Positions 25,082 through 37,721 of a stretch of DNA of 64,000 bases are shown here, piece by piece (position 1 is the first letter of the stretch; every line of letters begins with the position of its first letter). Origin of the DNA: Cruorifilaria tuberocauda (lineage: Eukaryota > Nematoda > Chromadorea > Rhabditida > Onchocercidae); contig JABVXU010000122.1 of the NCBI GenBank assembly GCA_013365365.1, positions 62,001 to 126,000 of the forward strand, written 5' to 3'. The notes under the pieces are model-generated. The model searched no databases. It was not told where the DNA came from and saw nothing but the letters and a program-made list of their open reading frames with translations. A program made the translations under genes and the position numbers.

Positions 25082-27285
25082 TCAGGCCTGAGAGACCAAC
25101 TGATTATTCAAATGATATGAAGGCAAGTGGAACATATTCATTATTTCCGCCCGTGTGAGACTGCAGTTTGTGAGCGGATTATAACTCTCATCTTCCCAAG
25201 CACACAACGTTCCCAAATAATCGTCGACGAATGCAGACGAATCTGTCAAATCTGAATTGTTCCAGATATTTCCCTCATTAAACAAGTCACTGCTGTTCGT
25301 CAAATTAAATAAGTTATCACCACTATCGCATTTTTCTGAATCCTGAAATTTATTCATTTTTAAAATACTCATTTCATACTGCGGTAAGGAATTTTCGATA
25401 AAATTTTTTGTATTTTAGAGTCTTAAGGAAGGGGAACGAAGTGGGAAAAATTTTTAATGACTTCTAATAACTAATTATTAAATGCAAATATCAGAACTCT
25501 CCAATTCGAAGTATGGCGGAGGAATTCTAGTTACTCATAATAAGGGAAAAGAATAGACGACGAAGATGATCTCTATGATAATGAAAGCATCAGTTAAAAA
25601 TTAGAAATGCTTATATCTATTTATGTTTTGTATTTCCTTATTACTTTCTTTCTCTATTCTTCTCTTCTATCTCTATTTACTTTCATTTTTCTAACTTCGA
25701 CATAAAATTCTATAAGCTTTTTTATTTATTTAAATACAGAGAAAAGCAAAAAATTGCTTCAAGTTTTGTACGAGAGATTTTCTGCTTAATATATCAGCTA
25801 GTTGTACATCGAAATATTTGGTAGTAAATTACAGAAAACTTTAACATTTGTCAATTAGTTTTATCAGGAAATTATCAGGACTTCGGGCAAATAAATAAAT
25901 AATATGAACTTTTTTTGGTATATGAAATCTTATTGTAAAATAGAATTTGCTAAAAAACGACAAAAGGAAAAATAATTTCTAATTTTTAAGAAAAATTCAC
26001 TGTATCAATTGATTTTGCCGTAAAAGTTGATTATAAGACTACAACAGTGACTGCAGACTTGCTCGTGATTATAACCGAAATTTTAAAAACATACTATCCA
26101 GAAATTTTACCTGCAATGGATCTTTACTTGTGTTAATCAGGGAACCCCACGACCAATCATAATGGAGATGTTGACTACAGGAATTACTGTCGATATTAAT
26201 TGTGCAATTGAAATCTGAGATCGATTGTTCCCAGTTCCCCTCTTCAAATTCGCTTGTTTCGAGCATTTCCACATCATTATCGACTATTACATTTTCTCTC
26301 TCTATCAGACTATCGCATACAAAAACGTTACAAGCATCAAGATCTCGCTATAAATGGCAAATTTTTACTGCGCCTCTTCATTCCAGTTTAAAAATACTCA
26401 AACCTTTTGAGGTATTTCAAACTGAAGTAACTGTCAAAAAAGAATGTTAAACAGAGTGAAGCGTGATAACCAAATAATTGTATATTGTTTCTTACTGGAA
26501 TTTTACCCTATATATTGAATACCCTAAAAATGTCACATAAATCACATTGAAAAATGAACCTGCAAAGATTTCATCATATTGTAGATAAGAAGTGACTTGC
26601 GCAGTGATATTGCAACGTTCGACGTATTCATCGTCTGAATTTTAGAGACCGAAAGATCGAGAATCGCACGCCGACGTTTGTTTAAACTAACTGACTTATT
26701 CATCAGCGGCAAAATTGAGCTTAAAAAGAAAAGAGTCATGAATTTATGAGTAGCTAAAAAAGAGATTCATTTTGCTTTATCCATTTATGAATTTGCAAGA
26801 ACTGACTAGAAAAATTGGCAAAATTGAAACAATTTAACAAATAAGCATTAAAACTTGAGGACCCATCAGGATGGATGGACGAATTGCCCGAATAGCTATC
26901 TTCTGAATCCATTTCCAATGTAGGCTCATTCGCACTGAAACAAAAAAGCGTAGCTAAATATCCGCTAAAATTCCTTGATTCGAACGTTTTACTCTCGTCG
27001 CAGCAACCAAGAACGCAAATGATGTTCCTTTCTTTCAAAAGATTTAAGAAAGAAACTCGAAAAGACGAACCTGGATTGCTCGAGTTTGACGAAAGACTGT
27101 TCGTGGTTTGTGAAGGAAGCCTTGTTATTGAATGAAGGGACTGAGCTGACAAAACTATTACTATTTAACAATGATACTGAAATCGGTGACGCGCCGTCCA
27201 CCACGTCACAAAATCGGTCATCAACCTTCTGTCCATCTGAAGATGACGAATAGTCGGATTGTGAAAGTGCAACTAAGAGAATCAT
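25082..27285 (-). CDS. SERTA-domain protein (probable transcriptional coregulator)
   Basis: Exons: 27285-27071, 26934-26839, 26719-26560, 26347-26111, 25342-25082. The total is 969 nt, or 322 aa, with all phases closing and GT-AG ends. The third exon carries a SERTA-like helix-rich domain (about residues 107-156): RRRAILDLSVSKIQ, then SLRKSLLIYNMMKSLQ, matching the family pattern R-x-x-I-L-x-L-S-x-x-K-[LI]...SLR-x-x-[VL]LI-x-N. Known SERTA proteins (SERTAD1-4, CDCA4) are nuclear coregulators of E2F/DP and other factors. The flanks are serine-, asparagine- and acid-rich. The tail (VDDYLGTLCAWEDESYNPL) resembles the acidic, hydrophobic C-terminal activation region of that family. The start ATG is the first in the open frame; upstream in-frame stops and acceptor-like TTTGCAG/TGTACAG suggest a 5' UTR junction. 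Domain assignment rests on pattern memory only. Confidence 0.75.
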
Positions 27286-29376
27286 TTTTTTCAGCGATTC
27301 AAAGTGATGACTGAGCAATAGCTACAATACCACCTTTCTGTACAAAATCTGCAAATTATTTGATGATGTAGCATATATAGCAATAAAATGAACTTTTACA
27401 ACACATAATCCAGGAAAAATTAAATAGTAAAATTAACAAATAAAAGTTTGAGATAGAAATTCCTAACCTAAATTAAAAATGAGAAAAAGGATCCAGTTTT
27501 AAAAACTGGAAAAGTATTATGGCTCATTGTGATAACTACATTTGCATATGAAAATAACGACTAAAATTAACTCACTAGTATCAATAATATCACGTTATCA
27601 AACTTATCAATACATCACTCATCTATCCTTCTCGCCCCGAATTGAGTAAAACTCAATAAATGCGATCATCCTCGATTAATCACACAACACAGCGTCAGCA
27701 CGGAGCCATATTTATGGGCACAGAAATATCCTTCTCATACATACGCAGAATGCATAGAGAGAAAGAATGATGTAGTGATGAAGGAGTAGGAGAAGGAGAC
27801 TGCACGAGCGATGGCAAGAGAGGGGGCACTGTTGCTGACTAACGCGAGAGAGGACTAAACAGCACGAGTAGGGAAGTGGATGAGTGAAGAGGATGAGAAT
27901 GTGTGGGGCAAACGCGTGTGTGTGTCCATCATCCATACATTTGCAAACGCACCAACAGCACTGCTGATCGATATCGCTATCAGTGGCGGCAGTGGGCTCT
28001 TCTCACTTAGCCCACTACTGTTTACCTTTAAATAGTGACGTGTGATGACGCAGAGACGTGCATATTTCACTAACGACAGATTACGTGTGGTGGGATGAGA
28101 GTGAATTGAATGCAATATCAGTGTAGTTTACCAGCTTATATCCCTTCAACAATATCTTATCGATTGCTGATATATAATGTGAGGAGTGAGTGAAGGAAAT
28201 CTCAGTGGACAGTATCGGCAATTCAATAAGAAGACAGTGGCAACCCAGTGAAATGAAATCCTTAATTCTATTCTCTTAAGCAAACCTCTCTCTTAACCGT
28301 TCTCTCTCTGTCTCCTTCTATCTGTCTCTCCCAACGATACATATGCGAAGTGGAAATGAAGATGTGTTCTGAAAGGTTTCTGAGTGATAAATGTCGCTGC
28401 CCCTAGAAAGGCATAAGAGATTCAATAAATCAGCAACCTCTCCTACACTCGTCACTTGGTTTCAACACTCAATAAGATAGACTAAAAGTCGCCATAAACA
28501 GACGCGACATTTTCTGAGAGGGAGATGTACAGTACTGCGAAAATGATATCATAATAACGACCATTGCAAACATTTCAATCACTCTGATCTATCACGACCT
28601 CTCCCAACACCGTTATAGAACAAGCGGTAATATCTTCAAGAGGTACATGATCCGCGATTTGATTTGTCTACTTTCCAAAATAGTATATAATGTAGTACAG
28701 TATAAAAACAAATTAAATTAGAAGCATCTCATAAATTAAACAAAGATGGGGTAAGAAAGCGTTTCGTGCATCAACGAATTTGATAGATAAGCTAATCGAT
28801 TAGATTACATCTCTCCCAAGACATTTTTATCCCGAGTACATTCATATCTTTAGTCCAAATATATGTTCTGATTAAATAGCTATTTCATATAGAAATTACC
28901 CAACATAGGAACGGAGACTTTTCACACTGCCTCTCATCATCCCACATAGGCTTTACCGTGCAAGAACCATTTCAATATTTCCGGCTATTGTCAGTTGATG
29001 GCAGATTTTCAGTTAGAAGGTAATCGCGTGTCGTAATTTCAATATAGCAGTTTGGTCATTCTCATTTCACTTGAACCTCTACCTTGACCTCAAAAATCGA
29101 ACATCGAAAAACAAGCGTCGCTTATACCTTTTGTCTTTTTAGTAAAATTCACTTACTATCTTGCAGGTCAACGTTATTTGCAGAGAAAACACACATTTCC
29201 TCATCTATTCCTAATGATGCTAATAAATATTGACGATCGCGTAATATCAGAATTGTTAGAATTTTCGAATTATCAGAGTAATATCAGAATTTTAGTTTAC
29301 CATTTCCATTTCATATGTTACCACAGTAACTGGCCTCTTCCTAATCTATACCTTCTATTTATCAATCTGTGTCAGA
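27286..29376. promoter_or_regulatory. Divergent upstream region of the SERTA and TBCB genes
   Basis: The two flanking genes are transcribed away from each other, so this region should hold both promoters. About 27700-28140 is visibly less AT-rich than its surroundings, with GAGA/CTCTC runs and a CGCGTGTGTGTGT stretch. That fits a regulatory block, although no specific factor site can be assigned. The minus frames at 27712-28115 are composition-driven. Confidence 0.4.
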
Positions 29377-29523
29377 ATGAATACGCATTTCATCGATAAT
29401 ATGCAAGAGGAAGTAGCAGGGAAGGAGTTGAATATTGAAATTGATGGAGAGACGCGGGCAATGCTCACACAATTATTGACTTACATTTACCACTGTCGGA
29501 TTTCACGGTCTGCTTGGACTCTT
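29377..29523 (+). CDS. Possible short upstream exon or small ORF
   Basis: An ATG one base after an acceptor-like CTGTGTCAG opens a frame with a natural composition (NMQEEVAGKELNIEIDGETR, then AMLTQLLTYIYH). It could end at a GTCTGC donor at about 29508 or run on to a stop at 29626-29628. It lies about 350-500 bases before the TBCB start on the same strand. It could be an alternative first exon, a separate short gene or chance. No family is recognised. Confidence 0.22.
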
Positions 29524-29874
29524 TTCAACGTTCCCTCCCCTAATATTAACCATTTTTCTCTATCGTTCTCTTCATTTCAGCGTTGTTTAAAATTATATTC
29601 TTTATTCTCACGGCCTGATAACTTTTAATCGGGAACTCACTGGCTTGACCTTCCTATCTGATCTCTCGTGAGAAGGGACAAACAAAAATGAAATCTTCCA
29701 ATTGTTGCTTTAAGCATTTCTACCATTTATGGAGGAAAGTCTCATAATTTGATTATTGCAACGAAGCATATTACATGCGCTCAATTTTTGATATTTTTAT
29801 TAACTGGATCAATCCTAAAACAGTTGAATCCATAAAGAATATTATATTCAATTATATCTTTTTCAGCACTCATA

Positions 29875-31472
29875 ATGACAACTAAAGTCCTTAGCCTAAC
29901 AGTCACTTCCGACTCACGACAATATCCATACGAGAAGCGATATCCCGCCTCGATGACTCTTCATCAATTAAAAGTTCACTTCCCTTTTTTTTATGAATTT
30001 AAATCTATTTTATACATTTGGACTATAGAGGCGATCACCTCGTGATAAGTTTGTTTCCATTTTCAATTCAACGTTCTATAAGGCATTCTATGTAGCCCCT
30101 TCGTCCCATTTACTATATCGTAACAGTTTTGGAATCAAGATCGAAACAGTCAAACTTCACAATGTTATACATTGTGATCCATTGTGCACGATGGGACTGT
30201 TTTATTTTGATAATTCTTCGCAGAATGCAAATTTCTTCCATCAGTTTTTATGTTTTCAGGAAAGATTAGTTCTAGTGGTTGGTAGTTCGATTGAGTGCAT
30301 GCGAACAGAACTGCGTGACAAGGATGGGAAATTCATATCATCGTTAACCGATGATCAAGCAACTCTTGAGAAATTAGGCGTAACCGATGGTATGCTGAAC
30401 ATGAATCTGTTATAATTTTCAAGTATGAGAGAAGAAAATTCTTCTTCCTTCATTTTCTGTTTGCTGGAAAAAATTGTAAAGACTTCAACTCTCGTTCTGA
30501 AATTTTTCATAATCATTATTTTCGGGGATGAAAATTCATGTGTTGGACATATCTTCCCGCAATCCCATCAGTTATGAGAATGTTTCGGCAGTTGAAAAAT
30601 ACATGTTACCCGAGGAAAAATACAATGAGCGCGAAGGTAATCTATTTTTATATTCTTGTTGTTTTTGTAGCAGAAAGCTCTAATATTTGTTGCTTGTATT
30701 GAAGTTATTACTATTTCTGCTCAGACTCAGTGCGTGCGTGGAAGCGACGTGAAGGTTTAAAAATAAAATATGATGCACTTGCTGCAGCCGAAAACGAAGC
30801 AAAGCAGTTCAATGTAATGTTTAAATTTCATTCGATTTAGTAAATTTTGGAGAATAGTTTTTTATTAATATGTAAAACGGATGAATTAAATGAAGTAGTT
30901 TTAGTATAAAACTCTATAATGACAGAGTGTGATTAATTATTCAAGATTGGTGATCGCTGTGTGGTACATATATCGAATCAGCAAGAGAGAAAAGGCATCG
31001 TGTCCTACATAGGATTAACAAAATTCAAAGATGGTTATTGGATTGGTGTCACATACGATGAACCATTTGGTAAGCACGATGGAAGTGTTAAAGGTGAAAG
31101 GTTAATGCTTTAATCTTATCTTTAGCAGTGTATAAATTTGTTTTTGGTAAAGAAACCAATATACTCCTCTATTTATTGATCAATCCTTCCTTCGTTGAAT
31201 TGCTGTTCCACAGCTACTCTATTTTCAAAGCTTTTCAGTTCTCAAGTTTTAATTTAATTATACACTGAAAAATGATATTTCCGAATTATAAGTCCCATTT
31301 TCAAAAGAAGAGTCAGCTTTCTAATATTTCTTTGGGAGTCATAATATTTTGAGCGAAATTTTCCGTGTTCCAAATATGCAGGTACTTCACTTGCGAAAAT
31401 AATCATGGTGTATTTGTACGAGCCCGAGATGTGAAGAAGTGTGAGCAAGATGAAGAAATGGAGGAAATATAA
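29875..31472 (+). CDS. TBCB: Tubulin-folding cofactor B
   Basis: Binds alpha-tubulin and, with TBCE, helps dissociate or assemble tubulin dimers in the cytosol. Exons: 29875-29973, 30260-30389, 30526-30636, 30725-30813, 30946-31100, 31382-31472. The total is 675 nt, or 224 aa. The N-terminal ubiquitin-like domain runs to about residue 85 (MTTKVLSLTVTSDSRQYPYE; LKERLVLVVGSS; KLGVTDGM; IHVLDISSRNP). A linker helix follows (SVRAWKRREGLKIKYDALAA), then a CAP-Gly domain (RKGIVSYIGLTKFKDGYWIG, YDEPFGKHDGSVKGERYF). The protein ends EEMEEI, matching the acidic E/D-E-I tail that CAP-Gly domains bind. The canonical GKNDG is GKHDG here. The start lies 8 bases after TTTTTCAG, a likely spliced-leader acceptor. 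Exon 3 lacks an AG acceptor: the genome reads TTTTCGG. Confidence 0.93.
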
Positions 31473-32787
31473 AAATGTATATTAAATATCCTTTTTCGTC
31501 TCAGTTCTTGTAAGTTGATAGCAGAAAAATTAAGACTTTCTGCTCTGATTACAAAGTATTATCGATTTCCCTCAAAAAATCTCATATCACTGCTTTTAAT
31601 TAAAACAATTCCTTCTGTAAAAGTGCCACAAAATGCTTATAGGTTCTTCAATGCATTATATGGCTTATTTCTGTTTAAACCAGCTCAAGCAATTCATGAT
31701 CTCTGTTTGATCTGCATTATTCACGCAGTAATAAAGCAAACTTAAAAGATCAATACAGAAATGCTCCTTCAGAAATTAATGAATTTAATTTGTTTGATGC
31801 AACTTAGCGTGTTTTCGAAAAGAAAAAGTGTTAGTTATATACGGCATGAATATGCACAGCAAACCACAGATTGTATCTAACAATAATTTTTGACTATCAG
31901 TTAGCAAATTTTCTTTTTAAGGAGATGAAGTAAAGCAGAGATTTTTTATCAGCATGTAAAGAACTTTGGGATTATATATATAAGAATAGAAAAAGGATTC
32001 AAAATAATTTCACAAGTAAATATCTATACAAGCAAACAACTACAAATTTTAAATGGCTCAGCAAAGAAAAAAGCCAAAAGAGATCTGCATTCCGAGAAAA
32101 GAAAAAAGAAGGTTGGAGTGCTACTTCAGACGACTGTGCGAAAATTCTTAAAACTAAACAATCATGAGAATAAATCAGAGCAAATAATGACCAATTTATT
32201 TCTACATGAAACAAGAATGACTTCTTGAACTCCTCATTTCACGCATGTGAGAAGCAATATAAATGAAATGTACGAAAATCAGAGCGCTAGTTAACTGTTT
32301 CATAATTTGTTTCAGTAATGACTGGCATTTTAACATCTAAACGAATTTAAGCAAATGTCATGCAGTTCTCAGTTTGTTTTTAAAAGTAACTGGTAAATCT
32401 GAGAAGTATCGGTCATTTAACTCAATTATACAAACTCGTAGAAAAAATACCGTAGGCATCGGAAAATATAAAAATAACTTTGGTATAAGCAATAAATGAG
32501 TATACAGAAATACTTCTACGGTCAATCCGTATGAGATAATACTGTTCTATTTCTCAACAGTATTCCGAAATTTTGAAATAAATAAATTACAAATTAGAAT
32601 CTCCGTGCAATGCCATTAATACTTTCTGATACCAAATGAATAATTCATTGAGAATAAGTTTGGGGAAGCATTATATTAAATCTTGCCCTCCAATTTCCTA
32701 TTATTGTCTATCTAAACAACACTTCTGAACTCGACATCAATTACCCCACTCGACCAAAGATGTCAAAACGATAGATGATAAAAATCT
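31473..32787. other. Convergent 3' region between TBCB and PCMT
   Basis: AT-rich, with no gene seen. Frames on both strands are short and hydrophobic or lysine-rich. It should hold the 3' UTRs of the two convergent genes. Confidence 0.55.
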
Positions 32788-34526
32788 TTACTGACTTCGT
32801 CCAATTTGGTTCTCTTTGTTAGTAAGCGGCACGTAAATTACACCCATTAGATCGTTCACCGTAATTTTACCCTTGTTATCTTTATCAACTTGTAAAAAGC
32901 GCTGATCACTGTGTGCTGCACCGACCGGTATCAACATTCGTCCTCCGAGAGCTAATTGATTCAGTAACTGAAATGAGAAATCTTTTTTTATTAGCAACAA
33001 AGAAATACCAAAGAAGCAGCAATCTCCCGATTCAAGATTTATGAGCAATATCACTAATGCATTCATAGATGTACAGTGAGTCAATAAGTCATTCTGTTAG
33101 AGCGATATAACCATAAGAAAACCATTCAAGTTTAGTTAGTATCTCAATACAACCTTACACAAATGAATTACCATGTGATACAGTAATGAGAGTACCGCAA
33201 ATAAAGATATAAAAATACATCATCAGGTAGATTTGGTGCTGCAGCTCCGACATGAATTGCTTTATAAGGTGCATACTGTGGGAAGCCTTTACGTCCATCA
33301 CCTTCAACCATTAATACTCTTCCTTCCAATAAATTTGCGTGGTTTTTTTTGATATTGCTGATTGATAAGTCCACCAACTGTCTAATATGCTCCACTCCAA
33401 CGACTTTACCACTTGCACCAACCTAGAAAAGAAATTGTACAATTATGCAAAACTTAATTTGTTAAGTTTCGAAGCCGAAACACCAAATGGTAAGAATAAA
33501 AAAATAATTATTACTAGCTTGAAACAAGTATTAACCACTTGTATTAAAGAAATCATCCCTTCCCTTGAAAACAAAATATCTTCCCTTGTTTTCCAATGAA
33601 ATCATATAACTAATGAATTCCTGAAATCTAAAGGAAGCACTCTAATAATTAAAAACTTCATATACTCAGTAACATCACCATATATGCCATGCATGTTGTT
33701 AGATAACCAGAACCGGAACCAATATCAAGTGCTCTATCACCTTCACTCAAATGATCTTTCAGCCGTTCAAGTGCAGCAGCATGCTGAAATATGATATAGT
33801 AATACACTAACGGAAATGATCTCAGTAAACAGTAAAATTAACAACGAATTTATATAATATGAAAGAATAAGTTTTAATTTAACGAGATTGACGACTGCAA
33901 CATCTGGTGCTAGTGACCGCTCAGTAAATGTCCGTGATCCTTGTATTAAAAATGAAACTATGAGCTTTTACTATCGCAGGACTATTTCTTTTTCCTTGCA
34001 TTATAATTCAAGATAAAAGATAAATTAACCATATGCGGCGCACTAATTGTTGCATTGCAACCGATCGGTTCTGGATTATCCAAATATGGATTTCGAGGAC
34101 AAAAGTCCGCTCGATCGACCCTCAACATTGTCCTCTTAACTCGTTCATCTTTAAACAGGCCATTTCCTATAAAAAAATATTTCTACGATCTGTTGCAGTT
34201 TCGATGCTTGAACTTTTTTCGTTAATTTCAAATCTTTTTACAGCAGCCAAAACTTCCCACTTTTAAACCTTGAAAACAAAGTCTCACGTAAATCATATAA
34301 TTATTTTACTCCGTGATAACCTCAACCGATAAGTTGAGAAATGCTTTACGCAAAACTTTTATATGCAATATAGCAAGTGACCGAAAATTTCCAGCATAAA
34401 GCACAAGATAAATTTTGGAGCTTTTCCTTTCTTTCCGAGCACTGTTTTAAAAATAATTTCAAACAACTAACTACGTAAGTTCTCTACCAATGAGGCATTT
34501 GATTCACCGTGCGAACGCCATGCCAT
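32788..34526 (-). CDS. pcm-1: Protein-L-isoaspartate O-methyltransferase, copy A
   Basis: Repairs age-damaged proteins by methylating L-isoaspartyl residues with S-adenosylmethionine. Exons: 34526-34475, 34166-34030, 33783-33679, 33422-33219, 32967-32788. The total is 678 nt, or 225 aa, the usual family length (human 227). Visible features are the family N-terminus [18 protein letters not shown], the substrate-side VDRADFC and [21 protein letters not shown] motif [40 protein letters not shown], motif II-like GDGRKGF and [15 protein letters not shown], motif [15 protein letters not shown], and the conserved tail [14 protein letters not shown]. All junctions are GT-AG and in phase. This copy is closer to the family consensus than copy B directly upstream on the same strand. 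Confidence 0.95.
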
Positions 34527-35397
34527 ATTTCGCTTCAAAAAGTAAGCGCCAATGTTATTTAATCCCTGCTTTTCATAGATTCGCCACACGACAGACTAAA
34601 CTATAAAAAAAGACCCACGGATTCATAAACAATCATCACTCCTTTCTTGTCTAACAGTCCTTTACTATGCATCAACTTAAGCTTTGGTTCCTCATTTATT
34701 TCAAAATCAATCACTGTTTTTTACCAGGCTTTTGTTTGCTAAATGAGAAATACTTCAGAATATGTTGATACTTTAACTTCGAAATTCTCTGCTTATAAAT
34801 AAAGCATCTGTATTAACAATCAGATCATCTGAAAAGAAAGTTTGAGATCTTTATTTTTTGATATGCGATAAATTCTATGCAAATGCTATGTTTTTCAATG
34901 AATTATAATGAGAACATCTGCGGTTCTTAAAAATATGGCTAAAATGATTTTCGTTTATAATATTTAAAAAAAAGCTCGGAACACAGGACTTATTTACAAC
35001 TGAAAAAAATTACGCACCATTTTGCAGATTCATTAGCAGTTTCCATACAAAAGACCGCTTAATAATTACACTTAATAAGATTTTGAAATTTAATGAATTA
35101 ACATACTTTAACATACCACATGACTAATACATTGATACATCAGTGGATTAATAAACAATAATTCGATTAAAGCAATTACCTGACTGAATTCAAGATTGAC
35201 GGACTGAATACAAAACAAAGCTGAAGAAGATGAGAGAAAGAGAATTAGTATGTAGGACTTTAAGGAATCATAGAACATGCAGCTTGATAATATCGAGTTA
35301 CTTCGCCAACAGCTCCCTTTATTTGATAATCAGAATCAAAGCCACCCAAATTAAACAAACACCGTTAATGAAATTTATACATGACACTATCAGAACT
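34527..35397. other. Spacer between the two PCMT copies
   Basis: About 870 bases of AT-rich sequence holding the 3' end of copy B and the upstream region of copy A. No gene or conserved site is recognised. The length is enough for a separate promoter, but a shared transcript cannot be excluded. Confidence 0.5.
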
Positions 35398-37721
35398 TCA
35401 AAGGCCAAGTTGATATTTTCTATCCGTAAGGGGAACAAATAGAACATCAAATGATTTTTCAACTTTCACATTACCATTCATATCTTTGTCAACTTGAACA
35501 ATATGCTGATCACTGAAAACTTCACCTATTGGAATAATCATTCGACCACCTGGAGCAAGCTGATCCACCAACTGAAACTTCTAAATCTTTAGTTTCACCG
35601 TTACATTCAGCTGGATCAGTCTAAAGTAAATAATATAAAAATTATATTCCCCACGCTCCTGACCTTCTGATAATGTATTACACTTGCTTTGGTAAAAGAG
35701 CTGATATATAATAAGTGATAATGAACTTATTCAGGAAAGATTTCTTTCTCCGAAACAAGAATCTTTAAATCAATCGATTCAGTTTTTTGCAACTGAAAGA
35801 AACCATTTAATAGCAAATATTTTTCTTCATAAACAGTTCATAAAATAAATCAAAATATGAAGCGAATAGATGACAATTAAATACCATATCGGGAAGTTTC
35901 GATGCGGCAGCACCAACATGAATAGCCGTATATGGAGCACCAGCTCTATATCCATTACGACCATCGCCTGTAACCATTGTTATCCGTCCATCCATAAGTA
36001 AATCACTATGATGTTTATTAATATTAATAATCGAAAAGTCTACAAGTTCCTTTATGTGATCAATGCCAACCACTCTTCCTCTCCTACCGACCTACAAAAC
36101 CAATTGATTTTAGCATGCTTATTATTAAGCAGAAACTTTTAACAATCCACACAACTTGAGCATTTGACATCACAAATTACTTTACAATTTTGCAAGTTAA
36201 CAAATTTCAAAGCTATATGCACTTTATATGTAATTTCTAGCCATGAAGATCAGCATTATTTACCATAAGTGCCATGCAAACTGTTAAGTAGCCAGAACCT
36301 GAACCAATATCCAACGCCGTGCTGCCACACCTTAAGTGGTCTTTCAAAAGTTCCAATGCCAGTGCATGCTGAAAACTACAAAAAACATATTAGAAAAGTG
36401 GCCAAAAACCCTTTATGTTCTAATACTTTGATACAATGAAAGATAGTGTTACCTAAAGCATATCTTGAAAATATAGCTTTAATATATAAATCATAACATT
36501 CGATTTATTTCTCTACCAGTATAATATGAAATTGTAATATAAAATACGATGTATATTATAATATCTAAATACAGTATGACACCAAAAAATAAACCATAGC
36601 AAAATAACAGTTATTGTCGAGAATTTTCTCGAAACTAAATTTTAATCATAATTATTTCTAAATCTTTATTTTTATGAATCATTGCTTGTAAAATATAAAA
36701 CATTCACATGGCGCCGTTACCAGCAGATATTCTCATTCTGTAAAAAATTGTTTTATGGCTAGCTAAAATAATTTAATCTAACCATTTCATAAAATGATTT
36801 ATCCTACAGTTTTTATTAGTAAAATCATTTCTTCTCATAAAAATTGTTATCTTCAATTTTATCTACTTTTTTTAAATGTAATCTTCCCATCTCAAAAAAT
36901 CTCCACCTCCTTATATTATCCGAGCAAGACAAGACTCTTGTAGTCAGTTCAGTTTCTACAATTTTCGCAGTCTTCTACGATTTTCCACAGTTCACACAAT
37001 TTCCATAGCTATCAACCAAACTCGCGGTTTTGCTATTTTATTAAATTAAACTGTCATTCCACTGCTCCTGCACTGCAACCTTACAAATCCCGAATTCGTC
37101 CACACAGAAACCTTCTCCATCAAACCCAACTTCTACCATATTCAACCTCAATTCAGTTTAATCAAAAAATCCACGACAGTTATATGGAAGAAGAATACTT
37201 ACCATATGAGGAGCGCTAATAGTTGCATTATATCCAATTTGTTGTGGAAAATCCTGATATGAATTTTCTGAACAAAAGTCAGCTCGATCAACGCTCAGCA
37301 TGACCTCCTCCACTCTCTTATCCGTAATATGTCCCGTCCCTGCAAAAATAAGATCACAGTTAAGCAAAGCCAACAAGTGATCAACAATACACAGTAAAAA
37401 AAGGCCATAATCATAGATAAGAACAAGTCCCTTATGCGACTTGTATGTATTGCAAAAATTACATAGACATTTGAGCACTAATTACTTCCTGTCACAAAAC
37501 TAGGTATAACAAAGCCAATCTGTCATTCGTCATAAACATAAATAAATGAGTTATGCATAGCAGATCCAACTACGAGCTTTTTAACCAAGGCAAATATATA
37601 CTTTCGAAGCTGGAATTATCACAGCTGCTGGCACCATTTAGTATATGTTACTCATTATATAATACTTACGCTTTAGGAAATCAACAAGCATTACATTTGA
37701 AGTATTCTGTGGGAATGACAT
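35398..37721 (-). CDS. Protein-L-isoaspartate O-methyltransferase paralogue, copy B
   Basis: Exons: 37721-37670, 37339-37203, 36368-36264, 36091-35885, 35571-35398. The total is 675 nt, or 224 aa. The lengths 52, 137, 105 match copy A exactly, then 207 against 204 and 174 against 180, so this is a tandem gene duplication. Catalytic-fold motifs remain: [74 protein letters not shown] and [13 protein letters not shown]. The N-terminus ([18 protein letters not shown]) and the C-terminus ([17 protein letters not shown]) have diverged. Exon 1 was placed by its exact length and phase match to copy A and by its GTAAGT donor. No disabling change is visible, so it is probably functional, perhaps with altered substrate preference or expression. 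Confidence 0.92.

Noticed and set aside
27712..28115. Two overlapping minus-strand frames rich in S, H and L
   Set aside because: They come from GAGA/CTCT-rich promoter-like sequence and show no domain, no splice chain and mixed frames.
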